NCBI GenBank assembly: GCA_030141605.1
Contig: JAQGDQ010002366.1
Coordinates: 132,660 to 196,659, forward strand
Direction: 5' to 3'
Length of the DNA: 64,000 nucleotides
Origin: Tubiluchus corallicola
Lineage: Eukaryota > Priapulida > Priapulimorpha > Priapulimorphida > Tubiluchidae
Below, piece by piece: positions 1-11,603 of this stretch; positions within the stretch are counted from its first letter, which is position 1; each line of letters opens with the position of its first letter. The notes under the pieces are model-generated. The model had not been told where the DNA came from. It saw only the letters and a list, made by a program, of their open reading frames with translations, and did not search any database. The translations under genes were made by a program, and so were the position numbers.

Positions 1-180
1 CTGGTTAGCAGGCATTCTCCCTGACTTATTGAAAACAATTATTTTGGTTTTATCAGTGTTAACTTTAGTTCCACTTGTTACAGTATGTAGACAGATTGTG
101 TATGGAAATTTTGCAAAACTTCTGATTTGGATAGGAGCACAATGTCGTCAGTATAAGTGAAAAATAAAATCTGTCATATT
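1..180 (-). mobile_element. LINE reverse transcriptase fragment (runs off window)
   Basis: Read on the minus strand, the segment encodes a non-LTR RT catalytic block with YTDDIVLLSKSE, followed by a frameshift and VNTDKTKIIVFNKSGR. This is the usual order of the YADD box and the downstream LINE RT palm/thumb. It is probably the same element as the endonuclease piece at 860-1745, separated from it by the Penelope-like insertion at 200-860. It contains a stop and a frameshift, so it is a dead copy. Confidence 0.75.
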
Positions 181-199
181 GTGAAACAACATATTGTGT

Positions 200-860
200 A
201 CCCTCCATATTCAGCTTCGTATTGTGTTAAAATCTGGCAAAATTTTGGCTCTTTCTCCCATTTAAAGACATAATATCCACACTCTGTATTATTTACAGTT
301 TTCAGTGCAGCAGCTGCAATGCTGCTTACCATGGCAAAACATCCAAACACTTTAAAGTAAGAATTTGTGAACATTGGGGTATTTCGTCTAGAACTCGCAA
401 AAAATTGAAAAATTCTCTTCAATGGAGCATTGTGACCAGAGCTACAAATAACTGGGACTTATTAATAAAAGAAAGTTTATCTATGTACCCTAATAAGCCT
501 TCTCTGAATGTGCAAAGCAGTTCAATTCCTTTAACTTTATTTTCAAACACTTAGTTATTTGTTGCTGTATCAGTTTCTTTTCTTTGGGTCTGTTTACCTA
601 TTTGGCTTTTGTAAACACATAATTAGTGCTTAAGTTGCTGTATCAATTTCTCTACTGGTCTGTTTATTCATTACATGTTTGGCTTGTCTTAACTACTTAA
701 TTAGTGCATAATAAACACTGCTTATATAAACTGGTTGTATGTTTGTAAATTCTCCACTGATGATGACAGCAGCAGGTAGTTGAAATGCTTGGCATGATTT
801 TAACTTTTAACTTTTTAATGTAAATGTTTTTAATAAAGTTGTGTTTAACTATAAGTAATT
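200..860 (+). mobile_element. Penelope-like element, GIY-YIG end and 3' tail
   Basis: The + strand encodes a broken GIY-YIG endonuclease C-terminus. One frame reads CNAAYHGKTSKHFKVRICEH (about 320-380), and it ends LLIKESLSMYPNKPSLNVQ before a stop near 555. The same C-terminus occurs on the minus strand at 43996-44319. An AT-rich 3' tail follows, with a CTGATGA word at 757, GAAA at 782 and AATAAAG near 832. Frameshifts and a stop show it is not functional. The Penelope assignment rests on the GIY-YIG architecture and family resemblance. Confidence 0.75.
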
Positions 861-1745
861 TACATAGTTTATTGGTTTATTTAGAGCTTTACTACAGTCC
901 TTATCAAACCAGGCTTTGTTTTTGTTACATTGTTTGATTTTTTTTGGTTTGTAGCTGGCCCTATTTTGTGGTTTCCGGTTTACAGCTGCGTAGCTGTATT
1001 AATTAGCGGCTGAATTAACGCCATTAACGAGATTTTGTCTGTGAAAGTTCTTTATTTTTTGTAATACATCTAGTCTAATGCATCTAGATAACATTTCTGT
1101 ATCAAAGGTATGCATTTTGCGTTCCATTTCAACTTATTTGGTTAACAGACGCAAATTAGGTCTGCTAGTTATTACATATTACTAGAATTACATAGTTGAA
1201 AATTTCGCATGACCAGAATAAGGCATTTTTTCATCAACTTTAAAGTAAAGTACATTACGTAATAAATCTTTGTGTACTATACAGTAATCAATTAACGACG
1301 CTCTATTTGGTCTGGAACAATTTTGTTTGCCTGATACATCGCCGAGACATATACCGTTTAGAATACGCAATTGTTGGGCTTTACAAATATCAATGAGTTT
1401 TCTCATAATTACATACTGGGTGTTTGTCTTGAGTGTTACGAAAGGATAACAAGATATCATGATCATAGTTGGAGTCATGGGCACAAATCTATCATAGCTT
1501 TATTGTATGAAATCTGGTACATTATAAGTTCTTGCATTCATGTCTCCAATTAAAAATATTTTTCTGAGTAGCACAAACATAGACTTCACTCAACAGATTA
1601 AAAAGTTTTTGTTTAGTTTTAACCAAGCTAATTGAGAGCATGTGACTGGCAAGAACTTAACTCCCACACGAATATTATTCTTAATCAGTAGAGCAATACC
1701 TCCCCACTTATACCTGAACCATTTGGCGTAGCCTTGAGACTTTTG
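860..1745 (-). mobile_element. LINE endonuclease and linker fragment
   Basis: Read from high to low coordinates, the minus strand gives part of an APE-type endonuclease. It reads YKWGGIALLIKNNIRVG (about 1735-1660), GDMNARTYNVPDF (near 1510-1550), and an open segment at 1484-1188 ending LIDYCIVHKDLL then MPYSGHAKF, where the family normally has S-D-H. The region 860-1180 continues into an inter-domain linker with WFDKDC. Several stops are present. It belongs with the RT scrap at 1-180. Confidence 0.75.
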
Positions 1746-2702
1746 TATGGGGTACCTTCATGCAAGATGATGGTCAAGGTCAAAGGTTATCTCAAGGGCA
1801 TGTCCAAATCAAAGGTAAACAGATAGACACTTCAACAGCTACCTAGCAATGGTGGGCATAGTGGGAACGTCTGAGTCTGCTGAATGCAAGGAATTGGAGT
1901 GGCCTGTCAACTTTTGACAATTCAACATTGACAAATATATTTTAGTTTCCTCTTCTAAGGAACCCAGGTCCAGGATTGTAATAGTTGCAACTATACTGTT
2001 TAAAGGCAAATTTTGTGCAATTTTGTGTTAAAGGCACTCCAACAAAATGTCAAGTGTACATGTCAGGTGATAGGTCAGACCTTTTGGACAATGACATTCG
2101 ATGGTATGGGATAAAGGTAAAAATTGCAAAATGTTGCCTAAAACACTAGTTGTACGCATACGCAACTTGCTGTACAAAATTAGGAAAAAGTTTGACATGA
2201 AAACCATTTCACTTTTTTGTTTGAGTAGGAGACAGTACTGGGAAACTAGTGCACTTTGCTTACCATTATTGCTTATGAGATTTTGTGAACCAAATTTGGC
2301 TGTAAAGAATATTCTTGTATCAAATGTTAAGATCCTCAAGGTCAGGTGAGATTCAGAGGTTTTGGTTTTATTATGAGTTCGGTATATTTTTACTTGACCA
2401 GATTATTCATTTAGTCCACTGTTCGATACAATGTGCAAGCTATAAAATTCCTTGGCATTTCATATAACGCCTGTGCATTTTGCGAAAAGCATGAAATAAA
2501 TCTTTTTGCTGCCGTGCTTTTGCACTTTAGCCAGATATTTTGTATAATAGTTAGGGTCTGTGTAAAATGCGTAAAATGACATCGACAAAGTTGATAAATT
2601 ACAAGAAAAAGCAATGACCATAAGGCATCATTTTGCAACTAGTATTGTAATACTGTCTATATGTAAATTTAACTTAGCAATTCAGAATTTGTTTTTTATT
2701 AG
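1746..2702. other. Intron sequence upstream of first exon seen
   Basis: This non-coding intron contains AGGTCA-type words around 1765-1815 and no recognisable element. It ends in a pyrimidine-rich tract and the acceptor AG at 2701-2702. Confidence 0.6.
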
Positions 2703-2915
2703 AGCTTCCTGCTTCATTTACAAAAGACGTTCGAGACATCGCCAAAGATCTGTTTCAGCAGGGCCAACAAGAGCTTCATAGTTACCATGATGCTGTTGAA
2801 GATACTAGAGACAGTTTCTCAAAAAAAAGAAATCAAGTTCATCAGTTTTCTCTGAATGTAAAAGGAAATGCTACATGTGTGGAACTGATGGTGTGGGCTG
2901 TAAAAGATGAAACAG
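2703..2915 (+). CDS. PI4KA: PI4KA exon a (first in window)
   Basis: 213 nt, residues 1-70 of the window protein. It begins LPASFTKDVRDIAKDLFQ and ends CVELMVWAVKDET, the latter matching the PI4KA ELLVWAVKDE block. The acceptor AG is at 2701-2702 (an alternative AG at 2703-2704 would remove one dinucleotide). The donor is GTACAA at 2916. It ends in phase 1, joining GA at 4861 to form Gly. It lies in the alpha-solenoid. Confidence 0.9.
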
Positions 2916-4860
2916 GTACAAATTTCTTCTTAAACTTTATGTATATACAAAAGGAGCCTATCTTTACCATTTGGCCTTTGTCATGTGACTTCTTGTCATT
3001 CAGTCTTGTTTTTACAAACAGGACAACACTTCCTGTAACTACAATGTCGATAGTGGCACTTAGTGTTTCCCACATACCGAAACATTCCACACAGTTTCAC
3101 TAAGACTATGTTAATAGTAATTATGAATCCTGCTGTAAAATTGAAATCTGTGGATTTTGAAGCAGCGAAATAGAATTATGGGGACTTCGTGCAAATTGCA
3201 AAAAAGGAATTACTGCACTGAATGCCATTGTCTCTCAAAGTTTGTATTATTTAGACTTCACTAACAAAATTGTTATTTTTTGGTGTAAAACGTATGATTC
3301 TGCTACTTGTATATGTTGCATTTGTACAATTATGTTTACGAATTGAAATTTGCTATTATCAGAAGAAATGCAGGCCATTTAGATAGAACAGCTGTGGTAT
3401 GCTGATTGGTTAAATGCATAAATCCCTGCTTATGAAAAACTTAAGCCCAAGATTTAGGTGTTATTCTAGTAAACACATGTTGTACGTAGCCAAAGTGTGG
3501 TACGTCGAATTCATCGACATTACCTGAATGTGCATGCTTATTTACCTAACAGCTAAGATGTGACTAACATGAACTAGCCGTAGTCATCTTGTCGGCGATT
3601 TTTAAAATAGGTACCCTGGACGATTTGCGATTTGCGATTGGCCCATGTTGAAATTAATCACCTTGACGAGTTCTAGCATTGTGCTGAGTTTCATAACTTT
3701 TAGGCAAAATGGGCAATTCTGGTGTGTCAAAACAGTGCTATGTCAAATAACTTGAAAAATGCCTGAGTTACAGTCACAAAACCTGTTTTGCGGATAGTTT
3801 AAATAGTATCTGAAACAATAGTATAGCACACTCTGACATTGGATCAACTAGTCAAGGTCACTGGGTATTGTTATTTTTTACTATAGCCTCTAACTGACCC
3901 AAAAATTACAACACTTAGAGTAGTGTAATTTGTAGGATGGATACGTATCATAAGAGGTAAAACAATGACACAAATTTGTTGACCCTGGCTCTAAGATTTA
4001 GCCTTTGTTAGTTTTTCCTATAGCTGGAAATAAATCAAAAGAACTTCGAAAGTTTACAGGTGAACATTATCGCACTGACAGTATGAGTAGCCTTGCACTG
4101 GAAAACAACATCAGCATTCTGAGCTTTGACTATTATTAGCATCAAGGCAAAAATACAAAATTATACAGGTGAGGGTTGTCAAACTCATAACTTGGGTAGC
4201 CCGGAGAGGAAAACAATAACCTTGGACCACTTTTGACAATATCATAAGATAAAAACGACAAAGCTTTCAGACAAAAACTGTTTTCAGACATAAGATAAAA
4301 ATGACAAAATGACACAACAAACTAGTTGCTATATTTCAATATGTTTTTATACTGAAATAAAGAGTAGTGCAGATTTGGTCAGCACAGAATGTAAACTTTT
4401 AACTCTTTCTAATAGCTCTTTTACTTTTTGTAATTCTTGCATTTTTCTGGATAAACAGATAAAATGAAGCCAAAATCAAATGTTGAATATAGAATCATTT
4501 TTCTCTCAGCAGCTTTGTTGCTTTTATGGATGGGGCCCCTAGGATAATCAGATCTGGTGTGGCTTATATAAACAAATGGCTTGTAAAAAAAGAGGAGTCC
4601 ACGATGTATTGCAGAATGCTTAATAATGCCTTGCGTATGCAAACAATGATTTTTCAACAGTTGGATAAATGTTAAAATAGAAAGATTCTTCAATATTAAA
4701 CAAATTTTTGTACAAGCTAGAATATTATCGGGCAGTTATTTTGACATGATGCTTGCTTAGTATTTCAATTTTACTAAATTAAATTATATTTTTTTTGTAA
4801 CTTGATAAGTATTCTTTCTAATGTAATTCACAATGATTTGCTTGTTTCATTTGTCTGTAG
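2916..4860. other. Intron, no recognised element
   Basis: AT-rich intron with no convincing coding segment, inverted repeat or tandem array. The open frame on each strand around 2842-3103 is only an extension of the preceding exon. Confidence 0.6.
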
Positions 4861-4961
4861 GAGCTGATAAATTGTGCACCAAGTTATCAGAGAGATTTGG
4901 GTCTGCCCATGGACATAAGTTGTATTTGAAACATATGCCTCTTCTTTTAGTATGCCTAGAG
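4861..4961 (+). CDS. PI4KA: PI4KA exon b
   Basis: 101 nt, residues 71-104, reading ADKLCTKLSERF then LKHMPLLLVCLE. Acceptor CTGTAG, donor GTAAGA. It starts with the last two bases of a split Gly codon and ends in phase 0. Length and sequence match the animal PI4KA solenoid, where LCIKLSE and LPLLICCLQ are found. Confidence 0.92.
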
Positions 4962-6399
4962 GTAAGACAATGTTGAATTACTTTCAAAACTTTTACTGGG
5001 TCCAAATATGAAATAGTAGAATCAGCAACATTGTGAAAAATGCCTGGAATTTATTAATCTCCTACTATGTGTATGTTTTGAATTCTCTCAGTTAAGGCAC
5101 ACAAGTCTGTTTGCAAAATAAGCATCTCAACAATATTTGTACTTGGGTCTTGGTCAAATAAGCTAAATCAACAAGTAGCGTACGAAATTACTACTTGGCA
5201 TACAGAAGCATGGCTACATTGCCTATCTCTGCAAGTAGAATTTCACTTAGGTGGCGATTAAATTTCTATAGCAATACAGATTGATTCTTTACTGAATCAT
5301 TAACTAAAATATTGGGCACAATCTGTGGAAACTTGAAGATGGCAGAAGCTGCATTAGCATACAACAGCCAAGAAAATTAGAAAATAACAAATAAATGGTG
5401 ACTGCTCAAAAAGTGCTGATTGAAAGTTCATAAGTAGTAATTTCATTAATAGTGCAAAAGTTCGAAATAAGATGTACAAAGCAGTTGACAACTCACAGAA
5501 AGGACAAGCAATTTTAAGCAAAACGGTCTGTCACTTTGACAGTTCTACTAAGATCAAGAAATGTTTGCTCGCTTTCCTCTAGTCCATGCATGGTGATAAT
5601 GGAATCTTGTATAATTTTTTAAAGACCCTGCTTGCAACTCATCATGTTCTAATAAAACAAAAATATATGCACAGAATCATGGATGTTAAAGTTATTTATA
5701 TTATTTTAATATATTATTATGTTTTTATTTGCTAATAAACCGATGTTTCAGTGATATTTTGACTGTTAGTTCATTGCAGGAGACAGACTTAATTACTCTG
5801 AAGAATGCTAGGAGATTATTTCCATCTGTTGAAAACTCGTTCTAGCTATGGGCTGGTAAAGATCCACTGAGAGTGATTGTTTCGATGATTGTGACTATTA
5901 CACATAGTTTTGTAGTACGATTTTAGACTGTGTTCTTAAACCTGCTGTAAACTCCATTAGATGCAGGGTACACATAATTAAAATACCTGGTTTTCGACTT
6001 GTTGAAAAATGTTGAAAAATATTGATAACATTTATTTTACATGTGCCCTTGGATGTCCTTGCTTTTCCCTAGTATGCATAATTGATTCCACGTATGTTGA
6101 AAATTCATTTAAAAAGTCTGGAACCGTCCACTTCCAATTAGGCTAGTTATAGGGTGGATGATAAACAACCGCCAGGTGCATAACCTTTGATGATGTATGT
6201 ATGTTAATGTTCAATAATTCAAACGTTTACTAGCTACTTGATTTGTTTACTTTTACGTTAATAGTGGACTTAAGAATTATTGCTATTGTCAGTTACAGAA
6301 ACACGACAGATAGATACTCATCGGTGCATAGTCAACTCAACAGGTACATAAATCCATACTCCAGTGCGCCTGATGTACTATGAAACTTCTGGCCTCGCG
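4962..6399. other. Intron, no recognised element
   Basis: AT-rich intron. No coding or repeat structure was recognised before the Penelope-like fragment that starts near 6400. Confidence 0.5.
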
Positions 6400-6990
6400 T
6401 TATTGTACTAAATCTGAGGATTTAGATCGAGAATTGATCCATTTGTTAAATATGTTTATTGACAATAGATACCCTAGGCATAGAGTTAAATCTGTATTAT
6501 CTTAGGAATGCATTGATCCCCTCAAAGGGATTCTAGATTTATTCTTGCTATACCTTATGTAGAAGGCATTTCTTTTAAAATCTTACTAGGACGGTTTAAG
6601 TTGTATTACACTTGTAACAGCAAGTTGAATTATGTCTTGTTCACTATATTATAATGGTCCTGAACTGCCTAAAATCCACTTTACTTAATAAAAGAAATGC
6701 AGATATGATAGAATGTACTAATTGTGAAAAATCGTACATTGGGGTAACTATTCTTACTTTTTTTTGTACAATGAAGGAACATGAGGTGTTTAGGTGTAAA
6801 TCTGGAGAACCTGCAACTGGTCTTGCTCAACACTTTTAAGAGACATCTCATGATGTTAATCCTAGATGTGTTGAGATATTATACATATACAAGTAAGATA
6901 AATAGGCTCTTTATGTAAAGAAATTCCTTATGTAATGTGCAAAGTGGTTCTTTGATCAACAATAAAAAACTTTGAATACTCTCACTCTAA
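6400..6990 (+). mobile_element. Penelope-like element, thumb to GIY-YIG fragment
   Basis: The + strand reads LIHLLNMFIDNRYPRHRV, a linker with stops, then an open segment (6654-6839) with ECTNCEKSYIGVTI and KEHEVFRCKSGEPATGLAQHF. After a frameshift comes CVEILYIYK. C-x2-C next to YIG, then the Arg/Glu-His region, is the Penelope GIY-YIG layout. Frameshifts and stops show decay. Confidence 0.7.
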
Positions 6991-8183
6991 GCCCGCTCAC
7001 ATTGGTTGGCTTACTTTATTTCCAAAAATTCAGTAGATAGTTTATGGTATGGTTACATCACTTAACTTGTAGTTTATGTGTTTATTTCATCATTACCAAT
7101 AAAATGGTCAAAAGTTTTTGTAATAGTAATAACTGTCATAAGGAAGGTACTTTTCTGCATTTTGTTGGGATTATTCATTGATTTCACATTTTGAAGAATG
7201 TTGCATATTACAAATGCATACACTGAGGAAGTAAGACTCGATGGGCTGCAAAATATCTGTTTATTAGCGAATAATAAGTGAACATCCATGATTCCGTCTA
7301 TAATTTTTGTTTTATTAGTATATATGATAATGAATACCAAATGCATTAAAAACTTATCATTTCTCTCTACGTTTTGTAGTAAAGTTCTGTGAGTCTCTCG
7401 GTGCACCATCTAAATTGGTGCAAAGTGAGGAATGCCTAGGGGTTCTCTTGCATACAAATAGGGATCAAAACAAGACCCAGTGAAACAGTTGAAGCATTAT
7501 GATTTTCTTTTAGTGAACTTAAGGTGATCAGAACAGGTTAGTCTTTTGTCCATCCATGTTGCTGCCTGCTATTGATTGAAGTGCTTGGCAATGTCTTTTT
7601 TGGCTTAACATTCGGTGTTGGACTCCCTACTAATAGTTTGTTAAGTACCATACAAACAGCCGTAAACTGGTTGACAAAGTTCGTGCTTAAAGTCCGGTAC
7701 ATCGTTTATTTCAGGGTTTCTATATTTAATTCTTGTCAGCTTTATAACCCTAGCCTGTCACTGCCCACGATACTTAAATGGCGTTTTTAATTATATCTAC
7801 TGTAAAATATTTGAGTGTGTTCTTCATTCATTAAAATGCCTTATTGATGTTAGAATTTTAATACAGATATTAAATGCAGATGATAACTCCTTCAATTTGT
7901 TATTTTCTTTGGGCATGGTGATTCCAAACTGTTTTATTCTGCCTACCCATGCTTCTCTGAAAATATAAGGTTCAAATTTTTTACCAAGAAGTCGTTTAAA
8001 TTTTAATTTGTGAATTGAATCTGATTGCAGTATTTTTGTAGATTAAGAGTGTATATATTTCAATCTACGACTTGGCTGCTTCAAAGACGTTATGTCAAAA
8101 TATTGAATACAAGCACACTTCTTAGAGCAATAAGCATACCATGGGAAAATTATATATTTGTGTATTATGCTGCTTCATTTTAG
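6991..8183. other. Intron, no recognised element
   Basis: AT-rich intron. The minus-strand open frame at 7074-7409 and the + frame at 7572-7790 have biased, low-information composition and no family resemblance, so I call neither a gene. Confidence 0.5.
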
Positions 8184-8312
8184 GGCATGGGCATTCTAGT
8201 GGAAAAGTGGCCAGCATTAGCACAATCTGTAATTGTTAAACTTCGTGATTTTCTCATCAGTCCATCACCACTTCTGCTGAAACTCAGTGACCATGATGAT
8301 CATAAATTGAAG
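8184..8312 (+). CDS. PI4KA: PI4KA exon c
   Basis: 129 nt, residues 105-147, phase 0 at both ends: GMGILVEKWPALAQSVIVKL then RDFLISPSPLLLKL. The family block RDFLxxPSPxLxKL is clear. Acceptor TTTTAG, donor GTTAGT. Confidence 0.95.
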
Positions 8313-8557
8313 GTTAGTTAGTTTTTGTACCCAAATTTCACTAGAACCATTTCTCATCGGTGTCTCTTCACTTCTTTATTCCTGCTTTGGCTAAACCAAT
8401 TTGTGCAATTTACAATTCACCAGGAAACAGTTGTCCAGTGTCGTAGTGTCTGGATCTTATGTTCCATAGAAAAAAATTTGCAAATTACTAATTTTTAGTG
8501 TAAGTTGTCCGGAATTTACTATTTATCTAGGAATGTTTAATTACTAACAGTCGGTCA

Positions 8558-8615
8558 CAGACTGTATTAAAACAATTAACAAAGTGCAGACTGTATTAAA
8601 ACAATTAACAAAGTG
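8558..8615. repeat. Two-copy 29-bp direct tandem repeat
   Basis: A 29-bp unit beginning CAGACTGTATTAAAACAATT occurs twice in perfect tandem (8558-8586 and 8587-8615) inside intron c/d. Confidence 0.9.
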
Positions 8616-9126
8616 CAACAAGAATCTAGGTTGATCAGGGATGCTAATTATCGCAGAAAATAAGCTCACTGATGACAATTATGAAGCCTTGCAAGGCTAA
8701 AGATTCATTTCTTTACAGCACTGTAGCTCCATCTCCACTGTCGCACCACATGCAACAACATTTTTGTACCTGTTGTAGACTGCTGTAAGTACGTAGTAAT
8801 TTTACCAGTGGCTGATCAAGTATACAGGCTACCTGATTTCGCAGAGCTATAGTCTAGGATTTACAGTGTTAAGTTAAATTTCGCATCTTTACATGGGAAA
8901 CAGAACTCGGTTGTACTTATGTTTTGCATGATAAAAACGGGGTCCGGACTCCTTGGACCCCCTCTGGATCCACTTCTAGTAAACTATGTAAATCAGTCAT
9001 GTTATGAAGTTTTCTTTGTGAAATTAGGTATTAGCCCAACTTGAAATTTGAATTTAATGTCAACTGCTATACAATACATTTGGAATTGTTGTTGGTTCAT
9101 TGTTATTTATATTGGTAATTTTGCAG

Positions 9127-9260
9127 AGAAGTCAACTCCAAATCACAGTTTCTGATGAATCTACAGGATTTAGCACTGCAGGAAAAAGTAAAAATAAAAT
9201 AACCAAGAAGAGACGAGCTTTTGAAAAACTGCGCGATACAGCTATTGACAGCTTCGGCAG
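9127..9260 (+). CDS. PI4KA: PI4KA exon d
   Basis: 134 nt, residues 148-191 plus a split Arg. It reads RSQLQITVSDES, then a basic linker (KSKNKITKKRR), then EKLRDTAIDSFGR. Human PI4KA has ISVTNE and LRDIAIDNICR here. Acceptor TTGCAG, donor GTAGTC. It ends in phase 2. Confidence 0.92.
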
Positions 9261-9455
9261 GTAGTCCGTTATTGCTTTTAACTTAGCAAGAAAAGCACAA
9301 ATTAGTCGTCGTGTAATATTTTCATATATCTATCCTGACGAAGAAATAGAATGTGAACAAGTAGTTTTCTGCTATTGTTAAAGACGATGGCTAAAAATAA
9401 TTTTCTTATAATATTAATTTTCAAGTGTTGCCTTCATTAGTCCATAACAAAAACT

Positions 9456-9485
9456 AATTAATAAAAATAATAATAATAATAATAA
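9456..9485. repeat. Short ATA/AAT microsatellite
   Basis: A run of AAT/ATA triplets of about 30 bp in the intron. Simple repeat with no coding meaning. Confidence 0.7.
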
Positions 9486-9774
9486 AACCGTTTTTAATGC
9501 AGAGTTTTTAATGCATCTGGCTTGTCAGCAGCAACACTAATCCCTTTGTGTAACAAACTTACCTTTGCCCTAAAACTAGCATTGTGTCATGCTGTCATTC
9601 ACAGCTTTTGTTCACTTCTGTGTGTAAATTGGTTGATTATTTATTACTCTTGTGCAACTTTAATGATGTACATTGCAAGGGACAAATTTGATTAAGGACT
9701 CAACTTCTTATTCGGGGTAGTCTTTTACTGCCAAAGAAGTTTTTTACTGTATTCATATTTTTTGTTTCATTTAG

Positions 9775-9870
9775 AGCATTAGTGACACGTGTCAAAGAAG
9801 ATCCAGACTGTGTGCAAGCAGCACTAGCTTCTATTTCAAATCGGTTATATATGGCAGAAAGTCGCACATG
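9775..9870 (+). CDS. PI4KA: PI4KA exon e
   Basis: 96 nt, residues 192-223 plus a split Trp: ALVTRVKEDPDCVQAALASI then SNRLYMAES. It aligns with the family block VxAFLASLSNRLYIS. Acceptor TTTTAG-like (TTTAG), donor GTAATT. It ends in phase 2. Confidence 0.92.
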
Positions 9871-9956
9871 GTAATTAACCTTAAAAATTAATGAGTATAT
9901 GTAATTAATACGTAAAGATTAATGTACATAAGTAAAAATAAGAAGATAATTAATTA

Positions 9957-10056
9957 CAACAAGGTTTATTGATAATAGCTATATCTTGGCAAGGACTACT
10001 CTGATGAAGGAAGCAGTGCTTTCCTGGAATATCGATATTAATAATAAATCTTGTTG
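9957..10056. repeat. 100-bp hairpin with internal CTGATGA stem-loop
   Basis: The left arm starts CAACAAGGTTTATT (9957) and the right arm ends AATAAATCTTGTTG (10056). They are imperfect inverted copies of about 30 bp. Between them, CTGATGA (10001-10007) is followed by a stem of seven pairs (one G-T) with a 4-nt loop (10008-10025), then GGAATATCG. The layout recalls the tails of Penelope-like and other retroelements. The origin is an inference. Confidence 0.6.
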
Positions 10057-11419
10057 CTGTCATGAACTCTGCACTTTTGTACAAAGTACATGAGCTGCAC
10101 AGAGACTGATCAATTCTTTCTCTTTTTCAACATATAGTGCACATTAGTAATTTTGAACACTACATTAGAGTAAATTTTCCCAACCTGAATTTACAGAGTT
10201 TTGAAGTCAATATATTAAGTTAGCATGATTTTGCTCATCTTATTCCACCAGTTTAAGAAATGATTAGCGTCTATAAAAAATCATTCTAATTCTTTAGAGT
10301 TGCCAGACACTTACTAGATCTCATGCTGGATGTCTATCGATTTCTCTTACATCTTCTTCCTGATAATTATTATGTTTTTGCGTAGTAATATATATAGTAA
10401 CCTTGATATAATGTTGATTAGGGCAGCTCAGGGTTGGATCGGGATCAGCAACTTGGCATTGAAATTTGGGACACTAATTGATCTTCGAAGTCAGGATTTT
10501 TCAATTTGGCTCCCGACCCAAATCTACACGTTTAACTAATGATAAATAGAGATAAGAAAATTACATCAAAAATATGCTAAAGTTCCTAAAATACGAAACA
10601 AGAAAAATGGGTACGCTGGCACGCACACTCACTACCTGACGGCAGTTTTTAGATGTGGAAGCTTATATTTTACTGGTAGCAGCGAGACAAAATTGATGCA
10701 AAATATTTTTCATTTTTTTATATGTTTCTTGTAAACTGTTCTAATATTATTAGCATTTGCTAAATCACATCCCACCCAGAATAATTAGTCGTACTCACAG
10801 ATGGCTATATGCAATCAATCAATAAAAAAATTAATCAAAAGAATTATTAAAACAATTGGTACATAGACAGAAATGGATTTATAACAAATTCCTAGTTTAG
10901 ATGCTTAACTTTAAAAATAATAAATTAACATTTAACTCCAAATGAAACTTCCCACACCTGCCCATGACACAATCCAACAGCAACGACAAAAGAATTTGTA
11001 CAATGTTCAAACTACGTGAAATGACAAATGCTAATATATCCACTCACTGGTGATCAATATTGCACAAGCATTCTATATAGTTTTGCTTATTGCCTCACAA
11101 TGAATAAATGACAGAGTTTTCTATTACATGATCGAGAACAAGAATGAGACCCACTGGCATCGTGGCAAGCAAGATCTGCTTCACATGCTTACATCACAAG
11201 TAAGCAAAAAATCTAACAAATTTTTAACAATCCATCTCCATCTTCACATTTGTGTTTAATCAGCTTTTTATTGATAAATTGACCTATTATACATATTTGG
11301 TGTCATTTTTATTGAAATTTTATTATATATAGATTGCAAATGAAGTCATATTATTGGTTATCATCATGAGGTAGATTAGTCCCTGAGTACAAGTGCTGAT
11401 TTGAAAATTTGATTTACAG
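10057..11419. other. Intron, no recognised element
   Basis: AT-rich intron. The open frame at 10330-10539 shows no family resemblance. The sequence ends in the acceptor TTACAG. Confidence 0.5.
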
Positions 11420-11603
11420 GGAAGCAGAGCTGATAGCCAACAATACTATTCTAACTCTTGGGCATATTGCTATTGCACTGAAGGATATCCCCAAGACCAT
11501 GGAGTCTGTTTTACAAATACTTCAGCAGAGATTTTGTGAGCCACCATCACAGTTGGACAGTCTTATCGTAGACCAGCTGGGATGCATGATGATTGCTGGT
11601 TCA
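11420..11603 (+). CDS. PI4KA: PI4KA exon f
   Basis: 184 nt, residues 224-285. It reads [20 protein letters not shown], then [19 protein letters not shown] and [17 protein letters not shown]. This is one of the most conserved PI4KA solenoid blocks (LGHIAVAL, LQILQQKFC, IDQLGC). Acceptor TTACAG, donor GTGAGT. It ends in phase 0. Confidence 0.96.

Noticed and set aside
7074-7409. 111-residue minus-strand frame
   Set aside because: No domain, no start context or splice partner, and typical AT-rich chance frame in an intron.
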